From: Streptomyces sp. CoH27
GTDB lineage: Bacteria; Actinomycetota; Actinomycetes; Streptomycetales; Streptomycetaceae
DNA: 61,909 nt
Direction: 5' to 3'
NCBI RefSeq assembly: GCF_020181035.1
Contig: NZ_JAIQYY010000015.1
Span: forward strand, 44,675 to 106,583
The translations under genes were made by a program, and so were the position numbers. Shown here piece after piece: positions 23,389-31,764 of the stretch. The notes under the pieces are model-generated. The model was not told the origin of the DNA. It worked only from the letters and a program-made list of their open reading frames with translations, and made no database searches. Each line of letters starts with the position of its first letter. Position 1 is the stretch's first letter.

Positions 23389-26300
23389 TCAGCCCTTTTC
23401 CAGGAACTGCTCCCTCTCCTCGTCCAACAAGGCGTCCAGGGCCGTGCGCAGGCCGGGAAGGTGCTCCAGCTCCGGATCCTCCGCCACCACCGCCGTCGCC
23501 TCCTCTCTCGCCTCCGCGATGACCTCCTCGTCCTCGATGACCGCGAGGACGCGCAAGGAGGAGCGGGCGCCGGACTGGGCCTGGCCGAGGACGTCGCCCT
23601 CGCGGCGCTGTTCGAGGTCGATGCGGGAGAGTTCGAAGCCGTCGAGGGTGGCGGCGACCGCGTTCAGGCGCTGGCGGGCGGCGCTGGCCTCGGGCATCTC
23701 GGTGACCAGCAGGCACAGGCCGGCGGCCGAGCCGCGGCCGACGCGGCCGCGGAGCTGGTGGAGCTGGGACACGCCGAAGCGGTCGGCATCCATGATCACC
23801 ATGGCCGTGGCGTTGGGGACGTTGACGCCGACCTCGATGACGGTCGTGGCGACCAGGACGTCCGTCTCGCCGGCCGCGAAGCGGCGCATGACCGCGTCCT
23901 TGTCGTCCGGGTTCATACGGCCGTGGAGGACCTCCACCTTCAGGCCCTGGAGGGGGCCCTTGGCCAGCTGGTCGGCCACGTCGAGGACCGCGAGCGGGGG
24001 GCGCTTCTCCGCCTCGTCCTCCGGGGACCTCTTCTTGCCGGCCTTCTTGGGGTCGTCCTCCTCGTCCCCGATGCGGGGGCAGACGACGTACGCCTGATGG
24101 CCGTTCGCCACCTCCTCGCGGACCCGCTCCCAGGCGCGGGCCAGGAAGTGGGGCTTGTCGGCGGCCGGGACGACGTGGCTGGCGATGGGCGAGCGGCCCG
24201 CCGGCAGCTGGTCGAGGACCGAGGTCTCCAGGTCACCGAAGACGGTCATCGCGACCGTGCGCGGGATGGGAGTGGCCGTCATGACGAGGAGGTGTGGGGG
24301 CTGTTTGCCCTTGCCGCGCAGGGCGTCCCGCTGTTCGACGCCGAAGCGGTGCTGTTCGTCCACGACGACCAGGCCGAGGTCGTGGAACTGGACCTTGTCC
24401 TCGATGAGCGCGTGCGTGCCGATGACGATGCCGGCCTCGCCGGTGACCAGGTCCAGCAGGGCCTGGCGGCGGGCTGCGGCCCCCATGGAGCCGGTGAGCA
24501 GCACGACCTTGGTGGCCTGCTCGGCGCCGCCCAGCATGCCTCCCTCGGCGAGCTCGCCCATCATCTCCGTGACCGACCGGTGGTGCTGCTGGGCGAGCAC
24601 CTCGGTGGGGGCGAGCATGGCGGCCTGGCCGCCGGCGTCGACCGTGGCGAGCATGGCGCGCAGGGCCACCATCGTGTTGTGGGTGACCGTGAAGTTGTCG
24701 GTGACGTACGCGTGGCTCGGGTGAGCGACGCTGATGCACTGCACGGGTTTTCGTCCCACGTACTCGACGGCACGGATCCCTCGGCGGAAGGTGTCGTCCT
24801 CGGGACGTGGGCTCACGCGCTCGGCTTTGCGGGCGAGTCTGAACGGCGCGTATGCGTCGGGCAGGGCCAGCGAGACGTCGAAGGCGGCCTTCTCCGGCAG
24901 CACGCGGGCCCGGCCGCCGAGCGACCGGACGAGCCAGGCGACATCGTCGGCGAGCCTGCGCGAGGCTGAGCACAGGGAGATGCTCAAGCCGTCCTCGCCG
25001 ACGGTGCCGCCGGCGTCCAGAAGGCCTTGCAGCAGAGCGAGACGGTTCTTGATCGAAGTGTTCTTGAAGTCGTCCGGGACGCATGCGTGCCGGAATGATC
25101 CGTCTCCCAGCGAGAGACCCAGCAGATACGGATCGAGCGGCAGCCCCGAGTCGTCTCCGAGATCAACCGGGGTGGCTGCCGGGACGTACCACTTCGAAGA
25201 TCCGTCGGCTTCGAACGTGTCCAGCCGGAGCTCCCTGGTCGTCATGACCTCGGGGGCCTGGCCCCGGTGCCGTCCGCCACTCGTGCCGACGATCCAGAGA
25301 TGCTCGTCGTCGCACTCGACGGAGCTTCCATCGGAAAGGACCAGGCGCCAGACCTCACGCTCCCCTTGCGGGAACACACCGTCGACGAGCGCGATCTCCC
25401 CGTCCGGCACGACGACCTCGTCCCCCACCGCCATGTCCCCCATGCGGCGGAAGCCGGCAGGGGTGAGCACGAGAGAGTCGAGCGGCTGCGCCTTGCCCGA
25501 ACCCACCTCACCTTGCAGCAGCCGGTGCATCGGATGCTCGGTCGCCAGGTCGTCGAAGATCTCCTTGGAGACCTTCTGCTGGCCCTCGGTGAGGGTGAAG
25601 GGGAGGCGGTCGTCGAAGGCGGTGAGCAGGCCGTCGGGCGTGGGGCGCCGGGGGACGGCCGGGAGCAGGGCGTCCGCGTGGCGGCGGCGGGCCAGGGCCA
25701 CCTGGAGGACGAAGGCCTCGTCCCACTTCAGGCGGGCGCGGGCGTCGGCGATGTCCGCCTTGGTGTGCGGGCGGTGGATCTTGAGCAGGGCCTCGGGGAG
25801 CGGCAAGAGGGCGCGGCCCTGGCGGAGGGAGGGCGGCAGCGGGTCGACCGCCTCCTGGGCGGTGGGCAGGACCGTCTGGACCGCCTTGCCGATCTTCCAG
25901 GACTCCAGTTTGGCGGTGGCCGGATAGATGGGGATCAGGGCGCCGGCCCAGGCCTCGACGGTCTCGTCGCCGTCGCCGCGCAGCAACTCGTAGGCAGGGT
26001 GGGCGAGTTGGAGGCGGCGGTTGAAGACGGAAACCTTGCCGGCGAACATCGCGCGCGTGCCCGGCAGCAGCTCCTTGTGCGGCTTGTGGACGCCGTTGCC
26101 GAAGAAGACCAGCTGGAGCCGGCCGCTGCCGTCGGTGATCGTGACCTCCAGGCGCTGGCCCTTGCCGCGCGGGGCCTTGGCGGAGGCGAAGGTGTGCAGC
26201 CGGGCGTCGGCGACCTGGGCGACCACCGTGACGTGCTCGTCCATGGGGAGGTCGGCGAGGTGGGTGAGCTGGCCGCGCTCCTCGTATCTGCGCGGGTAGT

Positions 26301-26424
26301 GGTGGAGGAGGTCGCCGACGGTGTGCAGGCCGAGGTGCTCGGCCATCACCTTCGCGGTGGCGGGGCCGAGCACTGACTTCAGGGGCTGCTTCAGTGGTTC
26401 GTTCAGTGCGGGCACGAGATCCAT
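23389..26424 (-). CDS. recG: ATP-dependent DNA helicase RecG, intein-containing precursor
   Basis: Superfamily 2 helicase that regresses stalled forks and branch-migrates junctions. The precursor is 1011 residues; removal of a 272-residue intein (residues 312-583) leaves a 739-residue RecG of normal length. N-terminal wedge/OB domain (TVGDLLHHYPRRYEERGQL, VTVVAQVADARLHTF), then helicase motifs: I rebuilt as GEVGSGK/TMVALRAM across the intein, Ia QAAMLAPTEVLAQQH, II VVVDEQHRFGVEQR, III MTATPIPRT, IV-VI including GEVLVATTVIEVGVNVPNAT-like and QLHQLRGRVGRG. ATG 26424 is chosen as the first plausible start; the ribosome site is weak. Activity requires protein splicing, since the intein splits Walker A. 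Confidence 0.95.
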   Translation of the reverse strand: MDLVPALNEPLKQPLKSVLGPATAKVMAEHLGLHTVGDLLHHYPRRYEERGQLTHLADLPMDEHVTVVAQVADARLHTFASAKAPRGKGQRLEVTITDGSGRLQLVFFGNGVHKPHKELLPGTRAMFAGKVSVFNRRLQLAHPAYELLRGDGDETVEAWAGALIPIYPATAKLESWKIGKAVQTVLPTAQEAVDPLPPSLRQGRALLPLPEALLKIHRPHTKADIADARARLKWDEAFVLQVALARRRHADALLPAVPRRPTPDGLLTAFDDRLPFTLTEGQQKVSKEIFDDLATEHPMHRLLQGEVGSGKAQPLDSLVLTPAGFRRMGDMAVGDEVVVPDGEIALVDGVFPQGEREVWRLVLSDGSSVECDDEHLWIVGTSGGRHRGQAPEVMTTRELRLDTFEADGSSKWYVPAATPVDLGDDSGLPLDPYLLGLSLGDGSFRHACVPDDFKNTSIKNRLALLQGLLDAGGTVGEDGLSISLCSASRRLADDVAWLVRSLGGRARVLPEKAAFDVSLALPDAYAPFRLARKAERVSPRPEDDTFRRGIRAVEYVGRKPVQCISVAHPSHAYVTDNFTVTHNTMVALRAMLATVDAGGQAAMLAPTEVLAQQHHRSVTEMMGELAEGGMLGGAEQATKVVLLTGSMGAAARRQALLDLVTGEAGIVIGTHALIEDKVQFHDLGLVVVDEQHRFGVEQRDALRGKGKQPPHLLVMTATPIPRTVAMTVFGDLETSVLDQLPAGRSPIASHVVPAADKPHFLARAWERVREEVANGHQAYVVCPRIGDEEDDPKKAGKKRSPEDEAEKRPPLAVLDVADQLAKGPLQGLKVEVLHGRMNPDDKDAVMRRFAAGETDVLVATTVIEVGVNVPNATAMVIMDADRFGVSQLHQLRGRVGRGSAAGLCLLVTEMPEASAARQRLNAVAATLDGFELSRIDLEQRREGDVLGQAQSGARSSLRVLAVIEDEEVIAEAREEATAVVAEDPELEHLPGLRTALDALLDEEREQFLEKG
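24676..25491 (-). other. Intein inserted in the RecG Walker A motif (class 3 features)
   Basis: 272 in-frame residues between Lys and Thr of GSGK|T. Starts AQPLDSLVLTPAGFRRMGDM (Ala1, so no N-terminal Cys/Ser nucleophile) and ends DNFTVTHN with Thr+1. Block B has H64 and W66 (DDEHLWIV), block F has C252 (VQCISV), block G has T270 before HN. That Trp-Cys-Thr set is the marker of class 3 inteins, in which the block F Cys starts splicing. LAGLIDADG-like blocks are present (PYLLGLSLGDG at 121-131, LLQGLLDAGG at 153-162) but only about 20 residues apart, and the second has Gly in place of Asp. This looks like a decayed homing endonuclease. Base composition is slightly lower in GC than recG around it. 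Confidence 0.92.
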
Positions 26425-26589
26425 TGCACACCACGGCACTGACAATGCCGTATATGTCTCCGGAAAGTCCTGGTCAGGCGGGTCGTTCGGGCCCTAGGAT
26501 GGCGCGCTCCGGCCATCCTTCGCGGTCACCGCCCCCTCCGGGACCGCCCGACCCCGCGCCGCACGCACTCCCCCTCCGGCGCAGTGACG

Positions 26590-28425
26590 ATGGACTCCCA
26601 GACCTCACAGTCATCCCAGGCATCCCAGTCACCTCACCCACCTCACACGTTCCAGGTCGACCTGCGCGGTCTGGTGGACCTGCTCTCGCACCATCTCTAC
26701 TCCAGTCCCCGGGTCTATCTGCGCGAGCTGCTGCAGAACGCCGTGGACGCGGTCACCGCCCGGCGCGCCGAACAGCCCGATGCCCCGGCCCGGGTACGGC
26801 TGTACGCGGACGGCGGGGCGCTGCGGGTGGAGGACTCCGGCATCGGGCTCACCGAGGCGGACGTGCACAGTCTGCTGGCGACCATCGGCCGCAGCTCCAA
26901 GCGGGCCGACGGACTGCGCGAGGCCCGCTCCGATTTCCTCGGCCAGTTCGGGATCGGCCTGCTGGCCTGTTTCGTGGTCGCCGAGCGGATCCGGGTGGTC
27001 AGCCGCAGCGCCCGTACGCCCGATGCGCCGCCGGTGGAGTGGACCGCGCGGGACGACGGGTCGTACACCGTGCGCACGCTGGACGCCTCGGCGCGGTCCG
27101 AGCCCGGTACGACCGTGTACCTCACCGCGCGCGCGGGCGCCGCCGAGTGGCTCACGCCCGAGCGGGTCCTGGCCCTGGCCCGGGACTTCGGCTCGCTGCT
27201 GCCGTACGACGTCCGGGTGGGCGAGGAGCCGGTCACCGAGCTGCCCGCGCCCTGGGACCGGCCGTACCCGAGCCCCGCGAGCAGAAGGGTGGCGCTGGCC
27301 CGGCACTGTCATGAGCTGTTCGGGTTCACTCCGCTGGACTCGATCGACCTGGACGTGCCGCTGGCCGGGATCCGCGGGGTGGCGTACGTGCTGCCGGCGG
27401 CGGTCAGCCCGGCGCAGCGGGCGCGTCACCGGGTGCATCTGAAGGGCATGCTGCTGACCGAGCGGGCCGAACAGCTGCTGCCGGACTGGGCGTTCTTCGT
27501 GCGCTGTGTGCTGGACACCGACAGCCTGCGGCCGACGGCCTCGCGCGAGTCGCTGTACGAGGACGAGACGCTGGCTGCCGTGCGGGAGGCGCTCGGTGAA
27601 AGGATTCGCTCGTGGCTCACGGGGCTCGCCGCCGGTGACCCGGAGCGGCTGCGGGCCTTCCTCGCCGTGCACCATCTGGGGGTCAAGTCCCTCGCCCGGC
27701 ACGACGTCGAGATGCTGCGCACGATGCTGCCGTGGCTGCCGTTCGAGACGAGCGACGGGCAGCTGTCCCTGGAGGAGTTCGCGCAGCGGCACCCGGTGGT
27801 GCACTTCACGCGGACCGTCGAGGAGTACCGGCAGGTCGCGCCGATCGCGTCCGCGCAGGGCGTCGGCGTGATCAACGGCGGCTACACGTACGACAGCGAG
27901 CTGGTCGAGGCGCTGCCGTCGGTGCGGCCCGGGACACCGGTCGCCGAGCTGGACGCGGACACCGTGACCGCGCACCTGGACTCCGTGGACCCGGCCGAGG
28001 AGCTGGCGCTGTCGGGTTTCCTCGCCGCCGCGCGCGCGAAGCTCGACCCGCTGGGCTGTGACGTCGTCCTACGGGCCTTTCATCCGCTCTCCGTACCCGC
28101 GTTACACCTGGACGACCGGGCCGCCCGGCACGAGCAGGCACGCGCGGACGCCGAGGAGCAGGCCGACGACCTGTGGGCGGGCATCCTGGGCTCGCTGCGC
28201 GGCAGCGCCCCGCGCGCGCGTCTGGTGCTCAACCATCTCAACCCACTGGTGCGGCGCATCGGTTCACTGCGGGACCCCGAACTGATCGGCACCGCCACCG
28301 AGTCGGTGTACGGACAGGCCCTGCTGATGGCGCAGCGCCCGCTGCGGCCGGCCGACTCGGCGCTGCTCAACCGGGCGTTCATCGGCCTGCTGGAGTGGGC
28401 CACTCATGGGGAAGGCGAGCGCTGA
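26590..28425 (+). CDS. HSP90-family (HtpG-like) protein
   Basis: A 611-residue GHKL ATPase related to HtpG. N-terminal ATP-binding domain: VYLRELLQNAVDAV (motif with Glu and Asn), VEDSGIGL (Asp-x-Gly-x-Gly), IGRSSKR, and the lid/glycine loop FLGQFGIGLLACFVV. The middle domain contains VHLKGMLLTERAEQLLPDWAFFVRCVLDTDSLRPTASRESLYED, the HSP90 arginine/hydrophobic segment. The C-terminal dimerisation region is shorter and divergent. A Ser/Gln/His-rich lead precedes residue 22. Start taken as ATG 26590; GTG 26584 is also possible. The stop overlaps the ATG of a large TPR gene by one base, so the two are translated together. Client or pathway unknown. Confidence 0.88.
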   Translation: MDSQTSQSSQASQSPHPPHTFQVDLRGLVDLLSHHLYSSPRVYLRELLQNAVDAVTARRAEQPDAPARVRLYADGGALRVEDSGIGLTEADVHSLLATIGRSSKRADGLREARSDFLGQFGIGLLACFVVAERIRVVSRSARTPDAPPVEWTARDDGSYTVRTLDASARSEPGTTVYLTARAGAAEWLTPERVLALARDFGSLLPYDVRVGEEPVTELPAPWDRPYPSPASRRVALARHCHELFGFTPLDSIDLDVPLAGIRGVAYVLPAAVSPAQRARHRVHLKGMLLTERAEQLLPDWAFFVRCVLDTDSLRPTASRESLYEDETLAAVREALGERIRSWLTGLAAGDPERLRAFLAVHHLGVKSLARHDVEMLRTMLPWLPFETSDGQLSLEEFAQRHPVVHFTRTVEEYRQVAPIASAQGVGVINGGYTYDSELVEALPSVRPGTPVAELDADTVTAHLDSVDPAEELALSGFLAAARAKLDPLGCDVVLRAFHPLSVPALHLDDRAARHEQARADAEEQADDLWAGILGSLRGSAPRARLVLNHLNPLVRRIGSLRDPELIGTATESVYGQALLMAQRPLRPADSALLNRAFIGLLEWATHGEGER

Positions 28426-31400
28426 TGGGTGAGATCACCGACTTCGAGGCACTGCGCCGGGCGATGGCGGAGAACTCCGAGCAGCCGGAGGGTCCCGCCC
28501 GCAACGCGCGCGCGGAGCAGCTCCTCGCCGACGCCGAGCGGCTGGGCGTCCCGCTCACCGTGATCGAGGCGCTCGGGCACCAGCTGAAGGTCTACAACTA
28601 CAGCTCCGAGAAGGACAAGATGTTCGTCCCGTTCGCGCGGCTGCTGCGCATGTGGGACGAGCGGCCGGAGGACTTCGACGCGTACGAGGCGCACTCACTG
28701 CACTGGGTCTTCAAGTGGATGTCGGCGGGCATGCTGGACCAGCCGCACGTGCCGCTCGCCTCGGTCGAGAAGTGGCTCGGCGAGATGGCGCACCGCTACC
28801 GGCTCGCCGGGCACTCCGAACGGGCCGTGCGCAGCGCCGAGTTCAGCGTGGCCGCGCACATCGGCGACCTCGCGCGCGCGGAGCGGGCGTACGCCGCGTG
28901 GCTGGCCGCGGACCGGGACGAGATGGCCGACTGCCACGCGTGCGAGCTGCACGGGCAGGGCGAGTGGCAGGTCACGCGCGGCCGGGACGCCGAGGCCCTG
29001 GAGCTGTGGCGGCCGGTGCTGGAGGGCGAGTTCACCTGCGCGCACGAACCGCACACCGTGTTGGCGTCCTCGCTGGTCCCGCTGCTGCGGCTGGGCCGTG
29101 TGGACGAGGCTCGCGCGCATCACCTGCGGGGCTTTCGCCTCGTACGCCCGATGGAGTCGATGCGCGCCGCGTACGCCGACCATGTGGAGTTCTGCGCGCT
29201 GACCGGCAACGAGGCGCGCGGTCTGGAGCTGCTCGCCGAGCGGCCGGCGTACTTCACGGACACCGGGCACCCGCGCAGCCGTCTCGACTTCCTGTCCGTG
29301 GTGACCCTGCTGATGGACCGGCTGACCGAGCTGGGCCTCGGCGGCCGGCGGGTGCCGGGCCCGGCCGGGCGAAGCTGGACGGCGGACGAACTCGCCGCGC
29401 ACGCGCGCGTGGAGACCCTGGAACTGGCCGAGCGGTTCGACCGGCGCAACGGCACGCCGTACGTCGGCGACCGGACGCGCGCGCGGATGGCCCGACGCCC
29501 GCTGGTGGACCGCCTGCCCCTGGGCGTGCGCACGACGCGTACGGCACCGGCACCGCCACAGGCGCCTCCGGCGCCCCCTCAGGCGTCCGACCTCGCCACC
29601 CGGCTGGCCGAGGCACGGCGCCTGTCGGAGACGCTGCGCCCGCATGCGATGGAGGCCTGGGCCGCGGTCGCGCAGGCGGCGGAAGGCGCGGAACTGGAGC
29701 CCCGCGACCGCGCGGAGATCGCCGACCACGAGGCGATGGCCCGCGGCCCCCAGGGCATCGAGCTGTTCGAGCGGGCGGCGGCGCTGTACGCCGAGGCGGG
29801 CGACCCCGGCGAGGCGCTGGCGGCACGCGCGCGTGGAGCGTACGTCCGCGCACTGACGGGCGAGGTGGACGCGGCCCTGGCAACGGTCACGGCCCTGTAC
29901 GACGAGGTCCTCGCCCTGTACGCCGACGAGGGCACCGAGGTACGGCAGACGGCGTCGGTGGTGATGAGCCGGGCCCGGATCCTGATGCGGGGCGTGCACG
30001 AGGGCACGGTGTTCGAGCCGGCGGCAGCCGGGACGGCCCCGGACGGTTCGGCACCGGCGGGGCCCACCTCGGGCAGACCGGAACCGGTCGAGGCGGCCCC
30101 GGAAGGGGCGGACTCCGACCAACCGGCCCCACGGCGGCGCGAGCCGGGTCCGGAGGGAGCCGGCCCCGAGCAGCCGGTGCCTGGGAGCACCAGGCCGGAC
30201 GGAACAGCGGCCGGCCAAAGGGCACCTCGGCAGAGCGAGCCGGAGCCGGGGCGGGAGGCAGCTGAGCCGCAGCCGCCGGTACCGGAGGATGCCGGGCCGG
30301 ACGGGGCGACGGGCGGCCAGCCGGCACCTCGCCAGGGCGAACCGGAGCCGGGGCGGGAGGGAGTCAGGCCGCAGTGGCCGGTGTATGGGGGTGGTGGGGT
30401 GGATGCCGCCGCGCTTGCCGAGCAGGCTGTGCGGGAGGTGCTCGCTCTCGTCGGCGGGCGGGGTGCACAGGACGTGCGGCTGGCGGCGCGGGCCGCGGAG
30501 GCGCGGGGGATGCTCGGTGAGCTGGCCGGGCTGCGCGGAGACGCCGGGCGCGCTGCCGCGTTGTTCCGCGAGGCCGTCGGCGCCTACATCGACGCCGGGC
30601 TGCCGTGGTTCGCCGTGGAGTACGAGGTGCAGGTCGCCGCCCTCGCCCATCAGGCCGGTGACGCGGAAGGGGCCGAGCGGGCGCTGCGGTCCGCCCTGGA
30701 GCACGGCGGGCCGTACGTGGAGCCGGTCGGGCGAGCCCAGTTGCATCTGCAGCTCGCCGAGGTCGTCGGCGGGCGCGGTGAGGTCGTCGAGGCCGCCGAA
30801 CATGCCCTCCAGGCCGCGCACTGGGCCGACGAGGCGGGCGAGAGCGGCACGCTGGGCGCCTGGGCCAGGCAGCAGCTGGGCGGGTTCCTGCTGCGGCAGG
30901 GGCGGTGCGCGGAGGCCGCGGAGGTGCTGGAGTCGGCCCTGACCGAGCTGTCCGCCGAGACACACGGCGACGGGGCCTTCGTACAGGCGCTGTGGTGGCT
31001 CGGCGACTGTCTGGGCGAGCTGGGTGATCACCGGGCGGCCGCCGAACGCCGGCTGCGGGCCGCCGAGTTCGCCCGGCACTGGCCCGACCAGCAGGACCAC
31101 GCCACGCTCGCCCATCTCGCCGCCGAGTCCCTGGGCCACGCCGGTCTCCTGGCGGAGGCCGAGCAGGCGTACGCGCGCGCGGGCGAACTGTGGCGGGCGC
31201 TGGGCAACCCGCAGTTCCTGGTGCGCTCACTGCGTGCCCGCGCGTGGCTGGCCCTGCGCGAGGGCTCCGGGGCGGAGAGTGGGCGAGCGCTGATGGCGGA
31301 CGCGGTGCGTACGTGCGAGGACGCGCTGGCGGCCGCCGCGGACCCGGTGGCCCGCGAGGAGCTCACGGCCGAACTGGGCACAACCCACCGCCAGTTCGGC

Positions 31401-31730
31401 GATCTGCTGGCCCGCTCCGCGACCGCGGAGGCCGACGAGGAGGACGCGGAAGGGGCCGAGGACGGCTTGATCCAGGGTGCCTTCGAAGCCGCGCTGGGTC
31501 ACATGGACCGGGCTGCCGCGCTGTTCGGCACGCTCGGCGCGGACGGACTGCACAGCCGTACCGGTGCCGAACTGGCCGCGGGCTGGCTGGAGGCCGATCT
31601 CGGCAGGCCCGCCGAGGCGATCACACGCGCGCGTGCCGTGCTCGCGGCCTACGCGGACGCCGGAGACGAGGACGCGACGGTGCGGGAGCGGCGGACGGAG
31701 GCCACCCAGATGCTCGGCCTGGAGGACTGA
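28425..31730 (+). CDS. Large tetratricopeptide-repeat protein
   Basis: A 1101-residue soluble protein built of helical hairpin repeats. First half (1-360) has TPR-like pairs such as RAVRSAEFSVAAHIGDLARAERAYAAW and LVPLLRLGRVDEARAHHLRGF. A Pro-rich break (about 365-385) precedes more repeats (AGDPGEALAARARGAYVRAL). A disordered linker of degenerate 35-residue repeats (about 530-655) leads into a second TPR array (AGDAEGAERALRSALEHG; EAAEHALQAAHWADEAGE; AEQAYARAGELWRALGN; EAALGHMDRAAALFGTLG). No signal peptide or membrane segment. ATG overlaps the HSP90-like stop (TGATG). By analogy with eukaryotic HSP90-TPR partners, it may be a co-chaperone or client adaptor; this is inference. Confidence 0.8.
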   Translation: MGEITDFEALRRAMAENSEQPEGPARNARAEQLLADAERLGVPLTVIEALGHQLKVYNYSSEKDKMFVPFARLLRMWDERPEDFDAYEAHSLHWVFKWMSAGMLDQPHVPLASVEKWLGEMAHRYRLAGHSERAVRSAEFSVAAHIGDLARAERAYAAWLAADRDEMADCHACELHGQGEWQVTRGRDAEALELWRPVLEGEFTCAHEPHTVLASSLVPLLRLGRVDEARAHHLRGFRLVRPMESMRAAYADHVEFCALTGNEARGLELLAERPAYFTDTGHPRSRLDFLSVVTLLMDRLTELGLGGRRVPGPAGRSWTADELAAHARVETLELAERFDRRNGTPYVGDRTRARMARRPLVDRLPLGVRTTRTAPAPPQAPPAPPQASDLATRLAEARRLSETLRPHAMEAWAAVAQAAEGAELEPRDRAEIADHEAMARGPQGIELFERAAALYAEAGDPGEALAARARGAYVRALTGEVDAALATVTALYDEVLALYADEGTEVRQTASVVMSRARILMRGVHEGTVFEPAAAGTAPDGSAPAGPTSGRPEPVEAAPEGADSDQPAPRRREPGPEGAGPEQPVPGSTRPDGTAAGQRAPRQSEPEPGREAAEPQPPVPEDAGPDGATGGQPAPRQGEPEPGREGVRPQWPVYGGGGVDAAALAEQAVREVLALVGGRGAQDVRLAARAAEARGMLGELAGLRGDAGRAAALFREAVGAYIDAGLPWFAVEYEVQVAALAHQAGDAEGAERALRSALEHGGPYVEPVGRAQLHLQLAEVVGGRGEVVEAAEHALQAAHWADEAGESGTLGAWARQQLGGFLLRQGRCAEAAEVLESALTELSAETHGDGAFVQALWWLGDCLGELGDHRAAAERRLRAAEFARHWPDQQDHATLAHLAAESLGHAGLLAEAEQAYARAGELWRALGNPQFLVRSLRARAWLALREGSGAESGRALMADAVRTCEDALAAAADPVAREELTAELGTTHRQFGDLLARSATAEADEEDAEGAEDGLIQGAFEAALGHMDRAAALFGTLGADGLHSRTGAELAAGWLEADLGRPAEAITRARAVLAAYADAGDEDATVRERRTEATQMLGLED
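30090..30390 (+). repeat. Degenerate 105-bp repeats encoding the TPR-protein linker
   Basis: Two clear units (PDGTAAGQRAPRQSEPEPGRE and PDGATGGQPAPRQGEPEPGRE) share the same order and spacing of 35 codons, preceded by a more diverged unit (DSDQPAPRRREPGPEGAGPE). Nucleotide identity is highest over ccggagccggggcgggagg. Confidence 0.6.
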
Positions 31731-31764
31731 GTCCCACGCGCCCCAGCCCTCACGTCCCCGCCCC

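Noticed and set aside
24676..25491. Reading the recG insertion as a normal RecG subdomain
   Set aside because: It interrupts Walker A exactly between Lys and Thr and carries intein blocks A, B, F and G plus LAGLIDADG-like motifs.
28173..28424. Longer N-terminus for the TPR protein inside the HSP90-like gene
   Set aside because: Overlap with HSP90 coding sequence in another frame; ATG 28425 at the stop/start overlap is far more natural.
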